This document shows, piece by piece, positions 51,691 through 60,011 of a stretch of DNA of 64,000 nucleotides. The position numbers and the translations under genes are program-made. Numbering within the stretch: the first letter of the stretch is position 1; each line of letters starts with the position of its first letter. The notes below the pieces were generated by a model. The model had not been told where the DNA came from. It ran no database searches and was given only the letters and a program-made list of their open reading frames with translations. Source of the stretch: JAADHI01 sp964451325 (lineage in GTDB: Bacteria; Nitrospirota; Nitrospiria; SBBL01; JAADHI01); contig CAYVHO010000009.1 of NCBI GenBank assembly GCA_964451325.1, positions 31,093 through 95,092 of the forward strand, read 5' to 3'.

Positions 51691-52113
51691 ATGAATGTTC
51701 TCTTCCACCTGGCTTTTCCGGTGCATGACCTTGAAGCAGCCAAACAATTTTATGTGACGGGACTGGGCTGTCGTTTGGGGAGGATTTCCGCATCGGCGAT
51801 GACGCTCAGCTTGGCCGGACATCAAATCATCGCCCATTTAGATCCAGCAAGCCCTAAACAACAACAGGGGGTTTATCCGAGACATTTCGGTCTGGTTTTT
51901 TTATCGAGATCGGATTGGGAAGAACTTGCACGCCGCGCCGAGGAAAACGCGCTACGCTTTTACCAAAAACCACGTCGACGCTTTTCGGGTACGCCGCTCG
52001 AACATGCGACATTTTTTCTCGAGGATCCGTCTCATAATCTCTTGGAATTTAAACATTACACCTTCGAGTCTGCCATTTTAGGGGAGCAACAATTTTCCCA
52101 AGTCGGCGATTAA
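51691..52113 (+). CDS. VOC (glyoxalase/dioxygenase-fold) protein
   Basis: A 140-residue single-unit VOC protein. LFHLAFPVHDLEAAKQFYVT opens the fold; metal-ligand positions are His in HLAFPV, His in YPRHFGLVF and Glu in NLLEFKHYT. ATFFLEDPSHNLLEFKHY is common in VOC proteins of unknown substrate. It faces the Dabb gene, with stops overlapping by four bases. An isomerase or dioxygenase role cannot be chosen from sequence. Confidence 0.82.
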   Translation: MNVLFHLAFPVHDLEAAKQFYVTGLGCRLGRISASAMTLSLAGHQIIAHLDPASPKQQQGVYPRHFGLVFLSRSDWEELARRAEENALRFYQKPRRRFSGTPLEHATFFLEDPSHNLLEFKHYTFESAILGEQQFSQVGD

Positions 52114-52406
52114 ACCTCGTAATCGACAACACGCCGGGCCGTGCAAAGTGTTTTCACCAATGGGATGACGGCTTGGTGTGCCGGGTGTTGCTGATATGAG
52201 GCCAGGGCCTTGCGGCTTTCGAGCTCTGCGTACAAAACAATATCGGCTTCGTGCGAAGTCTCATCAAAACCAACTTCGATTTTTAAGAGACCCGGGATTT
52301 TTCCCGTAAGGGCCTCCAGCGTTTCTTTTAAATGCCCTGCGTTTTCAGCATTTGACCTACCTTCCGCTGCATCTTTTAATTGCCAGATGACAATGTGTTT
52401 GAGCAT
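52110..52406 (-). CDS. Dabb (stress-responsive A/B barrel) protein
   Basis: A 98-residue protein of the Dabb family: MLKHIVIWQLKDAAEG at the start, GKIPGLLKIEVGFDE, ADIVLYAELESRKALASYQQ and HPAHQAVIPLVKTLC. These form dimeric ferredoxin-like barrels. Function is usually unknown. Between two VOC genes; it shares the strand with the second one, 35 bases away. Confidence 0.88.
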   Translation of the reverse strand: MLKHIVIWQLKDAAEGRSNAENAGHLKETLEALTGKIPGLLKIEVGFDETSHEADIVLYAELESRKALASYQQHPAHQAVIPLVKTLCTARRVVDYEV

Positions 52407-52441
52407 GGATGTTTTCCTCTCGTGATCGCCCCGAAACTTAC

Positions 52442-52831
52442 TTACTTGCTGTGGTCCGGGTGAGTGGTTTTTCTTTGGTGGAGCATCAGGGAATTGCGAT
52501 CCGGGTCTAGTACAACAGCCAAAAAACAGACCGGGCTCTCGTAAGGTTCAAGGGTAATGGGCACATCGTTTTCCCTCAGATATTGCAATGCTGCGTTGAG
52601 ATCCGCAACTTCCAGGGCAATAGCGGGACCGCTGGTCGAGGGTTTCCAGTCCGGGGCGACATTGCTAATCGCAAAGGTGCCAGAGGGCAATTCATATTCA
52701 ATCCAGGCTTTTCCTTCCTCTTCGGAATAAACCTTGGCCTTCAGTCCCAGTAAATCTTCATAAAAATGTCGCGCTTTTGCCAAATCCGTGACTGAATAGC
52801 CGGTGAATGCGATGTCTTTAATTTTAATCAT
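52442..52831 (-). CDS. VOC family protein
   Basis: A 129-residue VOC protein: IKDIAFTGYSVTDLAKARHF, YEDLLGLK, then IEYELPSGTFAI and AVVLDPDRNSLMLHQRK. It is distinct from the VOC gene at 51.7 kb and is closer to glyoxalase-like and bleomycin-resistance-like members. The substrate is unknown. Its start overlaps the stop of the zinc-ribbon membrane gene by eight bases. Confidence 0.85.
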   Translation of the reverse strand: MIKIKDIAFTGYSVTDLAKARHFYEDLLGLKAKVYSEEEGKAWIEYELPSGTFAISNVAPDWKPSTSGPAIALEVADLNAALQYLRENDVPITLEPYESPVCFLAVVLDPDRNSLMLHQRKTTHPDHSK

Positions 52832-53051
52832 CCTGTGCTCCTTCGTCTGTTGTACTGTGGAGTGGTTTTACTGAGCCGCCACATTTTTTACAACTTTTGG
52901 CATTGTAGTGATTGAGAAACTTGCATTTTGTACATTTTTGTGAAGAAAACCCAGGAGGGGGGCTGCGCAAAGCAGGAATAGCAAAAAGCACCGCGCAAAG
53001 TGCCAGCAAGGAAAAGAGCAACATCACTGCAATTGGACTGCCAGATCCCAT
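52824..53051 (-). CDS. Small membrane-anchored zinc-ribbon protein
   Basis: A 75-residue protein. One N-terminal helix (IAVMLLFSLLALCAVLFAIP) is followed by a zinc ribbon with CTKC and CKKC separated by about 11 residues. ATG 53051 has GAGGA about five bases upstream; the longer upstream frame overlaps mogA and is rejected. It lies between mogA and the VOC gene on the same strand. Function unknown. Confidence 0.65.
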   Translation of the reverse strand: MGSGSPIAVMLLFSLLALCAVLFAIPALRSPPPGFSSQKCTKCKFLNHYNAKSCKKCGGSVKPLHSTTDEGAQDD

Positions 53052-53095
53052 TTTATCCTCTTCATTTTCTGAGACACCTTGACTGAGAGATGTCT

Positions 53096-53569
53096 CTAAG
53101 GTGTGCGAACCATCTGTACAAAATGTGACAGGGTATCGAGGATCACCGCCAGGTTTTCCCGTGCGGGTGCGGCACTGCCCGGAAGATTGATGATGAGCGT
53201 ATCCTCTCGAATACCACAAATTGCACGTGAAATAACGGCTTTTTTGGTACTCTTCCGAAACACTTCGAGTCGCATGACATCAGAAATCGCGGGGACCTCA
53301 CGTTCGATGATCGTTTGTGTGGCATCCGGGGTACAATCTTGTTTCCCTAAACCTGAACCACCGGCCGTTAAGATGACATCTGTTTTTAAGTGGTCTGACC
53401 AGGCGATCAGTTTTTTCTCAATTTTGGAACGATCTGCTGTAATGACTTCGGTGACCGTAACAGTTCCTCCTGCCTCAGTAATCATTTTTTTAAGTTCGTT
53501 TGTGACCCGGTCTTCACCGGGAATGATGCCTTTTTCTTTGACGGATAAAATACCCACAGTCCAATGCAT
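53096..53569 (-). CDS. mog: Molybdopterin adenylyltransferase MogA/MoaB
   Basis: A 157-residue protein that adenylates molybdopterin before metal insertion. HWTVGILSVKEKG starts the domain; TAGGSGLGKQDCTPDAT is the MPT-binding loop; IINLPGSAAPARENL is typical. ATG 53569 is chosen because the upstream extension has no family match. It is divergent from moeA, so the two sequential steps of molybdenum cofactor synthesis lie head to head. Confidence 0.9.
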   Translation of the reverse strand: MHWTVGILSVKEKGIIPGEDRVTNELKKMITEAGGTVTVTEVITADRSKIEKKLIAWSDHLKTDVILTAGGSGLGKQDCTPDATQTIIEREVPAISDVMRLEVFRKSTKKAVISRAICGIREDTLIINLPGSAAPARENLAVILDTLSHFVQMVRTP

Positions 53570-53754
53570 GTTCTGTCCCCATACCGCGTGAAGTGCTTTG
53601 GGTACTATAACCGAGAAGCGGTTAAAATCCAATCTCTTCAATATTTAGGGTGTAAGGCGATCTTGAATCGGATGCAGGTTCATGTTATGTATTTGTCCGG
53701 TTTATTGGTGAGGCCTCATAGAGGTTCATGCTTATCATCATTTAAGGAGACGCG

Positions 53755-54759
53755 ATGGCACAAAACGACGATCCCATTTCTGATGCGCGAAGACAATTTT
53801 TAAACGCCGTTCCAAAAAAAGAGCACGCTTCTGAAACAATTTCCCTTAGAGAAGCCCTTGGTCGCATTTTAGCAACAGGCCTCTCGGCAAAGCTGGATGA
53901 TCCGCCTTACAGCCGTTCCATTATGGAGGGTTTTGTACTGTGCACGTCGGATGTCGAAGCAGCTTCAGAGAATAATGCAATTGCCTTGGAGGTGGTGGGC
54001 AGCATTCTTGTCGGGCAATCCGAAGCCAAAGGGCTTGCCTCTGGCCAAGTGCTCCAGGTCACGACGGGCAGCTTTATTCCGGAAGGACCTTATGCTGTGG
54101 TACGGGCTTGGGATGTTCAGCGCACCGAAAATAAAATCGCTGTTTCAAAACATGCAAAACCCCATGACAATATCGAAATTCAGGGGGAGTTGCGTAAAAA
54201 AGGCGAGCTCCTTTTTTCCCAGGGCCATCGTATAATAGCCGACGACATTTTTTTATTGGCCAGCCAAGGGATTTTAAGTGTTTCCGTTGCCTGTAAACCG
54301 AAGGTCGCCCTCTTTTCTTCAGGGGACGAAGTCATTTCCGCTTCAGAACCGTTTAGAATTGGAGCCATTTGGGACTGCAATGCCCACGGGCTCGCAGCAC
54401 TGATCGAAGAAGCGGGTGGGACACCAGTGTTCCAAGGGATTGTGAAAGATGATTTAGTTGACTTTACGGCCCGTTTAAAAATGGCTCTACAAACAGCAGA
54501 TATGGCGGTTATTTCCGGTGGAACCGCCATTGGGGGTCAGGATTTTACAGCTGCTTTGCTTGATGCGGCAGGGACACCCGGCACGGTGGTCAATGGGATT
54601 CCCATGCGCTCAGGCAAACCGATTGTGCTTGGCGTTGCGGATGGAAAACCCGTGGTCTGTGTCGCGGGACATCCCCCTGAAGCCGCTCGAGGATTCAGGC
54701 TTTTTGCAAAATCCGTCATTGCAGAATTGATGGGTGCCACTGCGACAGAAGAAAATTAA
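53755..54759 (+). CDS. moeA: Divergent MoeA-like molybdopterin molybdotransferase
   Basis: A 334-residue protein with the MoeA fold. VTTGSFIPEGPYAVVRAWDV, SGGTAIGGQDF and MRSGKPIVLGVADGKPVVCV are recognisable. Several motifs differ from typical MoeA: the usual MDGYA is MEGFV (Asp to Glu) and GLPGNP is VAGHPP. It is also about 60-70 residues shorter, lacking most of the C-terminal domain. It probably inserts molybdenum or tungsten into molybdopterin, but altered specificity is possible. An AAGGAG box precedes ATG 53755, and it heads a five-gene operon. Confidence 0.82.
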   Translation: MAQNDDPISDARRQFLNAVPKKEHASETISLREALGRILATGLSAKLDDPPYSRSIMEGFVLCTSDVEAASENNAIALEVVGSILVGQSEAKGLASGQVLQVTTGSFIPEGPYAVVRAWDVQRTENKIAVSKHAKPHDNIEIQGELRKKGELLFSQGHRIIADDIFLLASQGILSVSVACKPKVALFSSGDEVISASEPFRIGAIWDCNAHGLAALIEEAGGTPVFQGIVKDDLVDFTARLKMALQTADMAVISGGTAIGGQDFTAALLDAAGTPGTVVNGIPMRSGKPIVLGVADGKPVVCVAGHPPEAARGFRLFAKSVIAELMGATATEEN

Positions 54760-54771
54760 GGGGATATGTTA

Positions 54772-55131
54772 ATGAAGCGCTGGAAAGAGATGATGGCAGA
54801 AGCCAAACAGGAAATTCTTTTACTTGAGGTCGCAGATCTTAAAACAAAAATCGATCAAAAAGAAGATTTTGTGCTCATTGATTGCCGTGAGGCCGAAGAA
54901 CTTCAGGACGGCCACATTGCAGAGTCAGTTTTTATTCCACGGGGCGTGCTTGAAATGACGGTGGAGCGGCATTTTTCAGATCAAGACAAAAACATTGTGA
55001 TTTATTGCGCGGGAGGTGGACGCAGCGCGCTGGCCGCACAATCGCTCAAAAATATGGGCTACACAGCTGTTGCATCCATGGAAGGTGGTTTCGGCGCTTG
55101 GCGGAAAGCGGGCTTTCCAATCGAAAAATAA
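54772..55131 (+). CDS. Single-domain rhodanese
   Basis: A 119-residue rhodanese-fold sulfurtransferase. The active-site Cys is in VIYCAGGGRSALAAQ, and LIDCREAEELQDGHI and GGFGAWRKAGFPIEK are standard marks. It carries sulfane sulfur as a persulfide. ATG 54772 is better spaced from AAGGGG than ATG 54766. It sits 12 bases after moeA and 20 before the ferredoxin gene, and the same operon ends in two radical-SAM methylthiotransferases that need sulfur. Confidence 0.9.
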   Translation: MKRWKEMMAEAKQEILLLEVADLKTKIDQKEDFVLIDCREAEELQDGHIAESVFIPRGVLEMTVERHFSDQDKNIVIYCAGGGRSALAAQSLKNMGYTAVASMEGGFGAWRKAGFPIEK

Positions 55132-55151
55132 AGCCGTTTTAAGGAAATAAA

Positions 55152-55505
55152 TTGAGTAAATACAAACAGCATATCTTTATCTGTACGAATAAACGCCCTG
55201 ATTCGGATGAACGCGGGTGCTGTGCAGACAAAGGCGCTTCTGAAATTAAGGACTATTTCAAAAAAACGCTGTATGCACGTGGACACAAAGGTAAAGTTCG
55301 GGCGAATCAGGCGGGATGTTTAGATGCCTGCGCTTTTGGAACAACCGTTGTCGTCTATCCGGAAGCGGTTTGGTACAGTTTGAAAAATGAATCGGACGCG
55401 TTTGAAGTGATTGAAAAACATGTCGAGCAGGGCGAAGTGGTTACACGACTCTTAATTCCGCGCTCCTGGGCCTGTGCATCCGAGACAAAAAAGCAACAAC
55501 AATGA
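55152..55505 (+). CDS. Thioredoxin-like [2Fe-2S] ferredoxin
   Basis: A 117-residue ferredoxin of the thioredoxin-like class. HIFICTNKR, GCCADKG and the CLDACAFG pair give the Cys ligands of one [2Fe-2S] cluster, and VVVYPEAVWY follows. It is a small electron carrier. Start TTG 55152 is behind TAAGGAA. Its stop overlaps mtaB by four bases, so its product is made with the two methylthiotransferases. Confidence 0.9.
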   Translation: MSKYKQHIFICTNKRPDSDERGCCADKGASEIKDYFKKTLYARGHKGKVRANQAGCLDACAFGTTVVVYPEAVWYSLKNESDAFEVIEKHVEQGEVVTRLLIPRSWACASETKKQQQ

Positions 55506-56923
55506 TTACTGCGACATTTTCAGAGGCCTTGCCCCAGACTGAATCACTCATTCAAATCACGGCGAAGCCGCGACAAACAGGGACCGTTTCTTTTCGCACC
55601 CTGGGTTGTCGGCTCAATCAAAGCGAAAGCGGTGCTTTGGCGGGGGGCTTCGATGCGATTGGATTTTGTGTGGTGGGTGACGATGCCCCCGCCGAGCTTT
55701 GCATCATAAACACTTGTTCGGTGACCCATCAGGCCGAGTCAAAATGCCGCGCGCTGATTCGGCGCATTCTCAAAAAAAGCCCCAAAACCTTTATCATCCT
55801 GACGGGCTGTTATGCGCAATCGGGTGTGGATGTCCTTCGGAAAATGCCGGGTGTGGATCTTATTGCCGGAACCAACGATAAAATGTCTTTGCCTCAGCTC
55901 GTGCAAGGCATCATCGCAGGATACTCAGGCACAGCTTCGCCACTTCAAAAACGCGATACGCCCTTGGTTTTTCACAATCCTCAAATCAGCCGCAGTGAGT
56001 TTACAATTCCCAATCTTTCTGTCTTTGATCATATGACACGACCCAATGTTAAAATTCAAGACGGCTGTGATTTTTTCTGCACCTTTTGCATTATTCCCTA
56101 TACCCGTGGACGATCACGGAGTCGTGCTTTTGAGGATGTTGTCTTAGAAGCGCGGATTTGGGCTGAACGTGGACATTGTGAAATCGTGTTGACGGGCGTA
56201 AATTTAGGAGAATATCAATCTCAAGGGAAGGATTTGCTGGGTTTGATTCTGGCGCTTGAAACGATTGAAGGTTTACAACGTATCCGAATCTCCTCCATTG
56301 AGCCAACGACGATTTCGTCTGAACTCCTGCATTTAATGGGCCGCTCTAAAAAACTTTGTTCTTATCTGCATTTGCCATTGCAGAGTGGCAGCGATGCAAC
56401 ACTCTCTGCAATGGATCGGCGTTATTCCCGGCAAGACTACATGGATTTTGTACAAGAGGCGATGAGCCTTGTGCCGGACTTGGCTTTGGGAACGGATGTC
56501 ATGGTGGGTTTTCCGGGGGAAGATGAAACGGCGTTTCAGGAAACCCTGACCCTGATTCAAGCCTTTCCTTTTTCGTATCTGCATGTTTTCCCCTACTCGC
56601 AACGGAAGGGCACCCGTGTAACGCGGGGTGATCTTCTTCCGGTGCATCCGAAAGTCATTAAACAGCGAACAAAAATACTCTGTGCGCTTTCTGATCGACT
56701 ACGCAGCACCTTTTATCGCCGCGCAATTGGAAAAACCGTTTCCGTGCTCTTTGAAAACAAAAATCGAGACGGCCTCTTTACAGGCCTGACGGAAAATTAT
56801 ATTCGAGTGGGTGTGAAAACAGAGGAAGATCTTTCAGGATGCGTGAAATGGGTTCAAATTGATACGGTCAAAGAAAATCTGGCCCATGGGCGATTGATTG
56901 AATCTCCGGTCACCATAAGATGA
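55502..56923 (+). CDS. mtaB: tRNA t6A37 methylthiotransferase MtaB
   Basis: A 473-residue radical-SAM methylthiotransferase. The N-terminal auxiliary-cluster Cys are in TLGCRLNQSES, NTCSVTHQAESK and LTGCYAQSG; the radical-SAM motif is CDFFCTFC; a C-terminal TRAM domain follows (about 405-470). It turns t6A into ms2t6A at position 37 of tRNA-Lys. The N-terminus has about 25 extra residues compared with the family. ATGA overlap with the ferredoxin gene. Confidence 0.93.
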   Translation: MITATFSEALPQTESLIQITAKPRQTGTVSFRTLGCRLNQSESGALAGGFDAIGFCVVGDDAPAELCIINTCSVTHQAESKCRALIRRILKKSPKTFIILTGCYAQSGVDVLRKMPGVDLIAGTNDKMSLPQLVQGIIAGYSGTASPLQKRDTPLVFHNPQISRSEFTIPNLSVFDHMTRPNVKIQDGCDFFCTFCIIPYTRGRSRSRAFEDVVLEARIWAERGHCEIVLTGVNLGEYQSQGKDLLGLILALETIEGLQRIRISSIEPTTISSELLHLMGRSKKLCSYLHLPLQSGSDATLSAMDRRYSRQDYMDFVQEAMSLVPDLALGTDVMVGFPGEDETAFQETLTLIQAFPFSYLHVFPYSQRKGTRVTRGDLLPVHPKVIKQRTKILCALSDRLRSTFYRRAIGKTVSVLFENKNRDGLFTGLTENYIRVGVKTEEDLSGCVKWVQIDTVKENLAHGRLIESPVTIR

Positions 56924-58269
56924 AAATATTTTTGGAAACATACGGTTGCCAAATGAATGTCTCGGATTCAGAGATCATTCGTTCTGTTTTGGCGACATCA
57001 GGCCATGAGATTGCCCCGGTGCTTGAAGATGCCGAGGTTGTACTGATCAACACCTGTGCCATCCGGGAAAATGCCTATCGCAAAATTTATGGGCGTCTTG
57101 ATCGCCTACGTCCACATCGTTTGCGTATGCTCAAAGAAAAGGGTCACTTTGTGGTCGGGTTACTGGGGTGCATGGCGCAAAACCTAAAAAAAGACATGTT
57201 CAAGCACCCCGTTGTTAACTTGGTGGTCGGGCCCGATAATTATCGCGCACTGCCCGGCTTGATCGAAAAACTGGCACAGAGCAATCAAAAAAAACAAGCC
57301 GAAATTGATGCCGATCTCTCCGAATATGAAACCTATCAGGGCATTGACCCCAAACGTTTTGATGGAGTGAATGCCTGGGTCACGATCATGCGAGGCTGTG
57401 ATAATTTTTGCACCTTTTGTGTCGTGCCTTATACACGGGGTCGAGAGCGCAGTCGATCTTTGCCGGATATCCTGGCCGAGGTTCAGCGTCTCGTCGAGCA
57501 GGGTTTTTCTCAAGTCACACTTTTGGGGCAAAATGTGAATTCATATCAGGCTGAGGGCGTAAGTTTTGCGGATTTGATTGTTGCCGTGGCCGATGTCCCG
57601 GGGGTAGAACGTGTGCGCTTTACCTCACCACATCCCAAAGATTTTCCTGAAGCCCTGCTTGAAGCGATTGCAAACCATGCAAACATCTGCAAACAGATCC
57701 ATTTGCCACTTCAATCCGGCAGCGACCGTGTGCTTGCGATGATGAGCCGGACTTATACGGGGGCTGCATTTCTGGCTTTGGCCCAAAAAATTCGCCGAAT
57801 CATCCCCAATGTTTCCCTCTCAACAGATATCATTGTAGGGTTTCCAACAGAAACAGAAGCCGACCATCAAAAAACCCTGGCCCTCTTGAAAGCCGTTGGT
57901 TTTGAAAGTGCTTACATTTTTAAATATTCTGAACGTAAAGGTACGATCGCCTCAAAAAAATTCCCGGACGATGTTTCTCCGGCACTGAAGACGTCCCGTA
58001 TCGTTGCACTGTTTGAGGTGCAACGCAAAATCGCCCTACAAAAAAACCAGGCGAAAATTGGCAGCACCTTAAATGTCATGTTAGAAGGTGAATCCGACAA
58101 ACGTCCTGGATTTCAAGTCGGAAAAACCGAAGGCAACATGACCGTTATTTTTCCGCAAACGCCCCATCATCTCGGAACGATTATCCCCATTGTCGTCACA
58201 GATGCCACATCGGCAACGCTCTTGGGAAAAAGCCAAAACCTCAGTATCCCCGTTTTAGAAATACGCTGA
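56920..58269 (+). CDS. miaB: tRNA i6A37 methylthiotransferase MiaB
   Basis: A 449-residue radical-SAM enzyme making ms2i6A37. ETYGCQMNVSDSE, LINTCAIRENA and LLGCMAQN hold the auxiliary cluster; CDNFCTFCVVPYTRGRERSR is the radical-SAM site; HLPLQSGSDRVLAMMSR and the TRAM domain (about 380-445) follow. ATG 56920 overlaps the mtaB stop. Finding mtaB and miaB in one transcript is unusual. miaA is not in the window. Confidence 0.96.
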   Translation: MKIFLETYGCQMNVSDSEIIRSVLATSGHEIAPVLEDAEVVLINTCAIRENAYRKIYGRLDRLRPHRLRMLKEKGHFVVGLLGCMAQNLKKDMFKHPVVNLVVGPDNYRALPGLIEKLAQSNQKKQAEIDADLSEYETYQGIDPKRFDGVNAWVTIMRGCDNFCTFCVVPYTRGRERSRSLPDILAEVQRLVEQGFSQVTLLGQNVNSYQAEGVSFADLIVAVADVPGVERVRFTSPHPKDFPEALLEAIANHANICKQIHLPLQSGSDRVLAMMSRTYTGAAFLALAQKIRRIIPNVSLSTDIIVGFPTETEADHQKTLALLKAVGFESAYIFKYSERKGTIASKKFPDDVSPALKTSRIVALFEVQRKIALQKNQAKIGSTLNVMLEGESDKRPGFQVGKTEGNMTVIFPQTPHHLGTIIPIVVTDATSATLLGKSQNLSIPVLEIR

Positions 58270-58395
58270 TCCCTTCTTCAATCTCTATCTCTTCCTCAAG
58301 TCAATAAAAGTGGTATGCTTTTGATCGGTTCTCTTTTTGGTGGATTCCTGTCAAATAGTCTGCGCGCTAAATTTAAGGGGGAATGGGCTGCTTCT

Positions 58396-59271
58396 ATGGA
58401 ATACCTCTCAGACGATGCAATGACCCGGAGCGACGCAACGATTGAGCGTAATCAGGGTTCACTCGCCTATACTCTTGTCACCCCCTATACATCAAGCGCT
58501 GTCATCCTCATCGTGCATGGCATTAACGATCACAAGGGACGTTACGTCTTGCTTCAAGAGGATTTGGCCGAAGCAGGTTATACCAGTTTTGCTTTGGATT
58601 TGCGGGGTTTTGGTCTTTCCGAGGGCAAGCGGACAGATGTCGCACGGTATCAAGATTATCACGACGACATCACCGCGATGTTGGAAGTCATTCGTAAAGA
58701 ATGCCCGAATGAAACCGTTTTTTTACTGGGTCATAGTTTGGGAGGTTTGATTTCGACGACATTTTGCATTGATCATCCGAATCGTGTCGATGCTTTAGTG
58801 CTTTCATCCCCTGCCTTTGAAGTCCCATCCCTGCCTTTTTATTTGGAAATGCTGGCCTTCTTATTTTATTACTTGATGCCCACAGCTGCTGTAAGTTATC
58901 CTAGTTTGCATCATAAACGCAGTCACGATCCCGCAATTGCAAATGCCGTGGCAAAAGATCCACTGATTGTTGAACAAGCGACACCCCGTTTTTATAAACA
59001 ATTTAAGGAGATGAAGGCGTATTGTCAGGAATATGCGGATCACCTTGAGTTGCCAACACTTATCCTGCAAGCCGGAGATGATCATACTGTTTGTCCCGAA
59101 GGTGCGCGGGCGGTCTATGAGCGTTTGGAAAATCCGAAAAAAAAGCTGATCTGGTATGACGGCTATTATCATGAGGTCTTTCACGAGATGGCTCGAACCA
59201 AGGTAGTCGTAGACTTGATTCACTGGTTGGACAAAATATCTGAGCAACACACGGAATCTCCCTCCTCATGA
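58396..59271 (+). CDS. Monoacylglycerol-lipase-like alpha/beta hydrolase
   Basis: About 291 residues. The oxyanion region is VILIVHGINDHKGRY, the nucleophile Ser is in LLGHSLGGLIS, the acid Asp in LILQAGDDHTVCP and the catalytic His in DGYYHEVFHE. This is the Hydrolase_4 pattern of lysophospholipases and monoacylglycerol lipases. ATG 58396 fits the family; an in-frame ATG at 58315 would add 27 residues, but that codon sits in a GGTATGCT box with no good binding site. It overlaps the next gene by four bases. Confidence 0.8.
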   Translation: MEYLSDDAMTRSDATIERNQGSLAYTLVTPYTSSAVILIVHGINDHKGRYVLLQEDLAEAGYTSFALDLRGFGLSEGKRTDVARYQDYHDDITAMLEVIRKECPNETVFLLGHSLGGLISTTFCIDHPNRVDALVLSSPAFEVPSLPFYLEMLAFLFYYLMPTAAVSYPSLHHKRSHDPAIANAVAKDPLIVEQATPRFYKQFKEMKAYCQEYADHLELPTLILQAGDDHTVCPEGARAVYERLENPKKKLIWYDGYYHEVFHEMARTKVVVDLIHWLDKISEQHTESPSS

Positions 59272-59906
59272 AATTGAGACCCCTATCCCTGAAAGCATTC
59301 AAAATAATCCTTTTGATTTTGCTGCCCGGTCTTTTTGTCCTGAATACGGCAGCGGCCAAAGAGGCCCCTTCGCTCAAAACAGGTTTTGGAAAAGTGACAT
59401 GGGGCATGAGCCTGGAAGAGGTGGTTTCTGCTTATCAGATCACAATGAAGATGCCACAACGGACTGATCCGGGTGGCATCTGGGCTTTTAAAGGGCCTTC
59501 GGATGGGGAGCTCACCGTTTCAGGCGAGGCCCTGGGAGAAGTCGATATCCGCTCTGTCAGTTTTGGCATTCATGAAAAATATGGTTTGTCGATTGTCCAT
59601 ACGCGCTTTAGGGATGCCAATGATCCCAAGTTTGTGGAAAAACTCCTGCCAAAATGGACGGCGCGTTTAGGAAAACCCAAAGCCCAGCTTCGTGGGCCAA
59701 AGGTCATTTGGGAAATTGGCGAAACCTATATCGAATTAACCTATCACACTGTTTCTCGCAAACACCCCTCCCCCTCTGATCACCTGGCCATTGTGAATTG
59801 GGACATGCCGCGTTTGGAAAAAATTCAAAATGAAAAACCGGAAGAACCCTTCATGCCCGATGTCGAAAGACTTCGTCCCATGCGAAGACCTCATAAAGAA
59901 AACTAG
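59268..59906 (+). CDS. Secreted hypothetical protein
   Basis: A 212-residue exported protein with signal peptide IILLILLPGLFVLNTAAA. The mature part contains FGKVTWGMSLEEVVSAYQ, a motif seen in small periplasmic proteins of unknown role, and a Pro/Glu/Arg-rich tail. No catalytic site. It is coupled to the lipase-like gene (ATGA), and its TAG is in the same frame as the transporter that follows. Confidence 0.65.
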   Translation: MKLRPLSLKAFKIILLILLPGLFVLNTAAAKEAPSLKTGFGKVTWGMSLEEVVSAYQITMKMPQRTDPGGIWAFKGPSDGELTVSGEALGEVDIRSVSFGIHEKYGLSIVHTRFRDANDPKFVEKLLPKWTARLGKPKAQLRGPKVIWEIGETYIELTYHTVSRKHPSPSDHLAIVNWDMPRLEKIQNEKPEEPFMPDVERLRPMRRPHKEN

Positions 59907-60011
59907 GACGATCAGAATAAGATCAAACAGACATCACTCATCCTTGGCCCTCTACTTGCTTTTTTAATCCCCTTTTTTGTCACCATTACAGAACATCCTA
60001 AAGCAGCCTTC

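Noticed and set aside
53103..53591. 162-codon plus-strand open frame across mogA
   Set aside because: It is antisense to a clear MogA coding region and has no family features.
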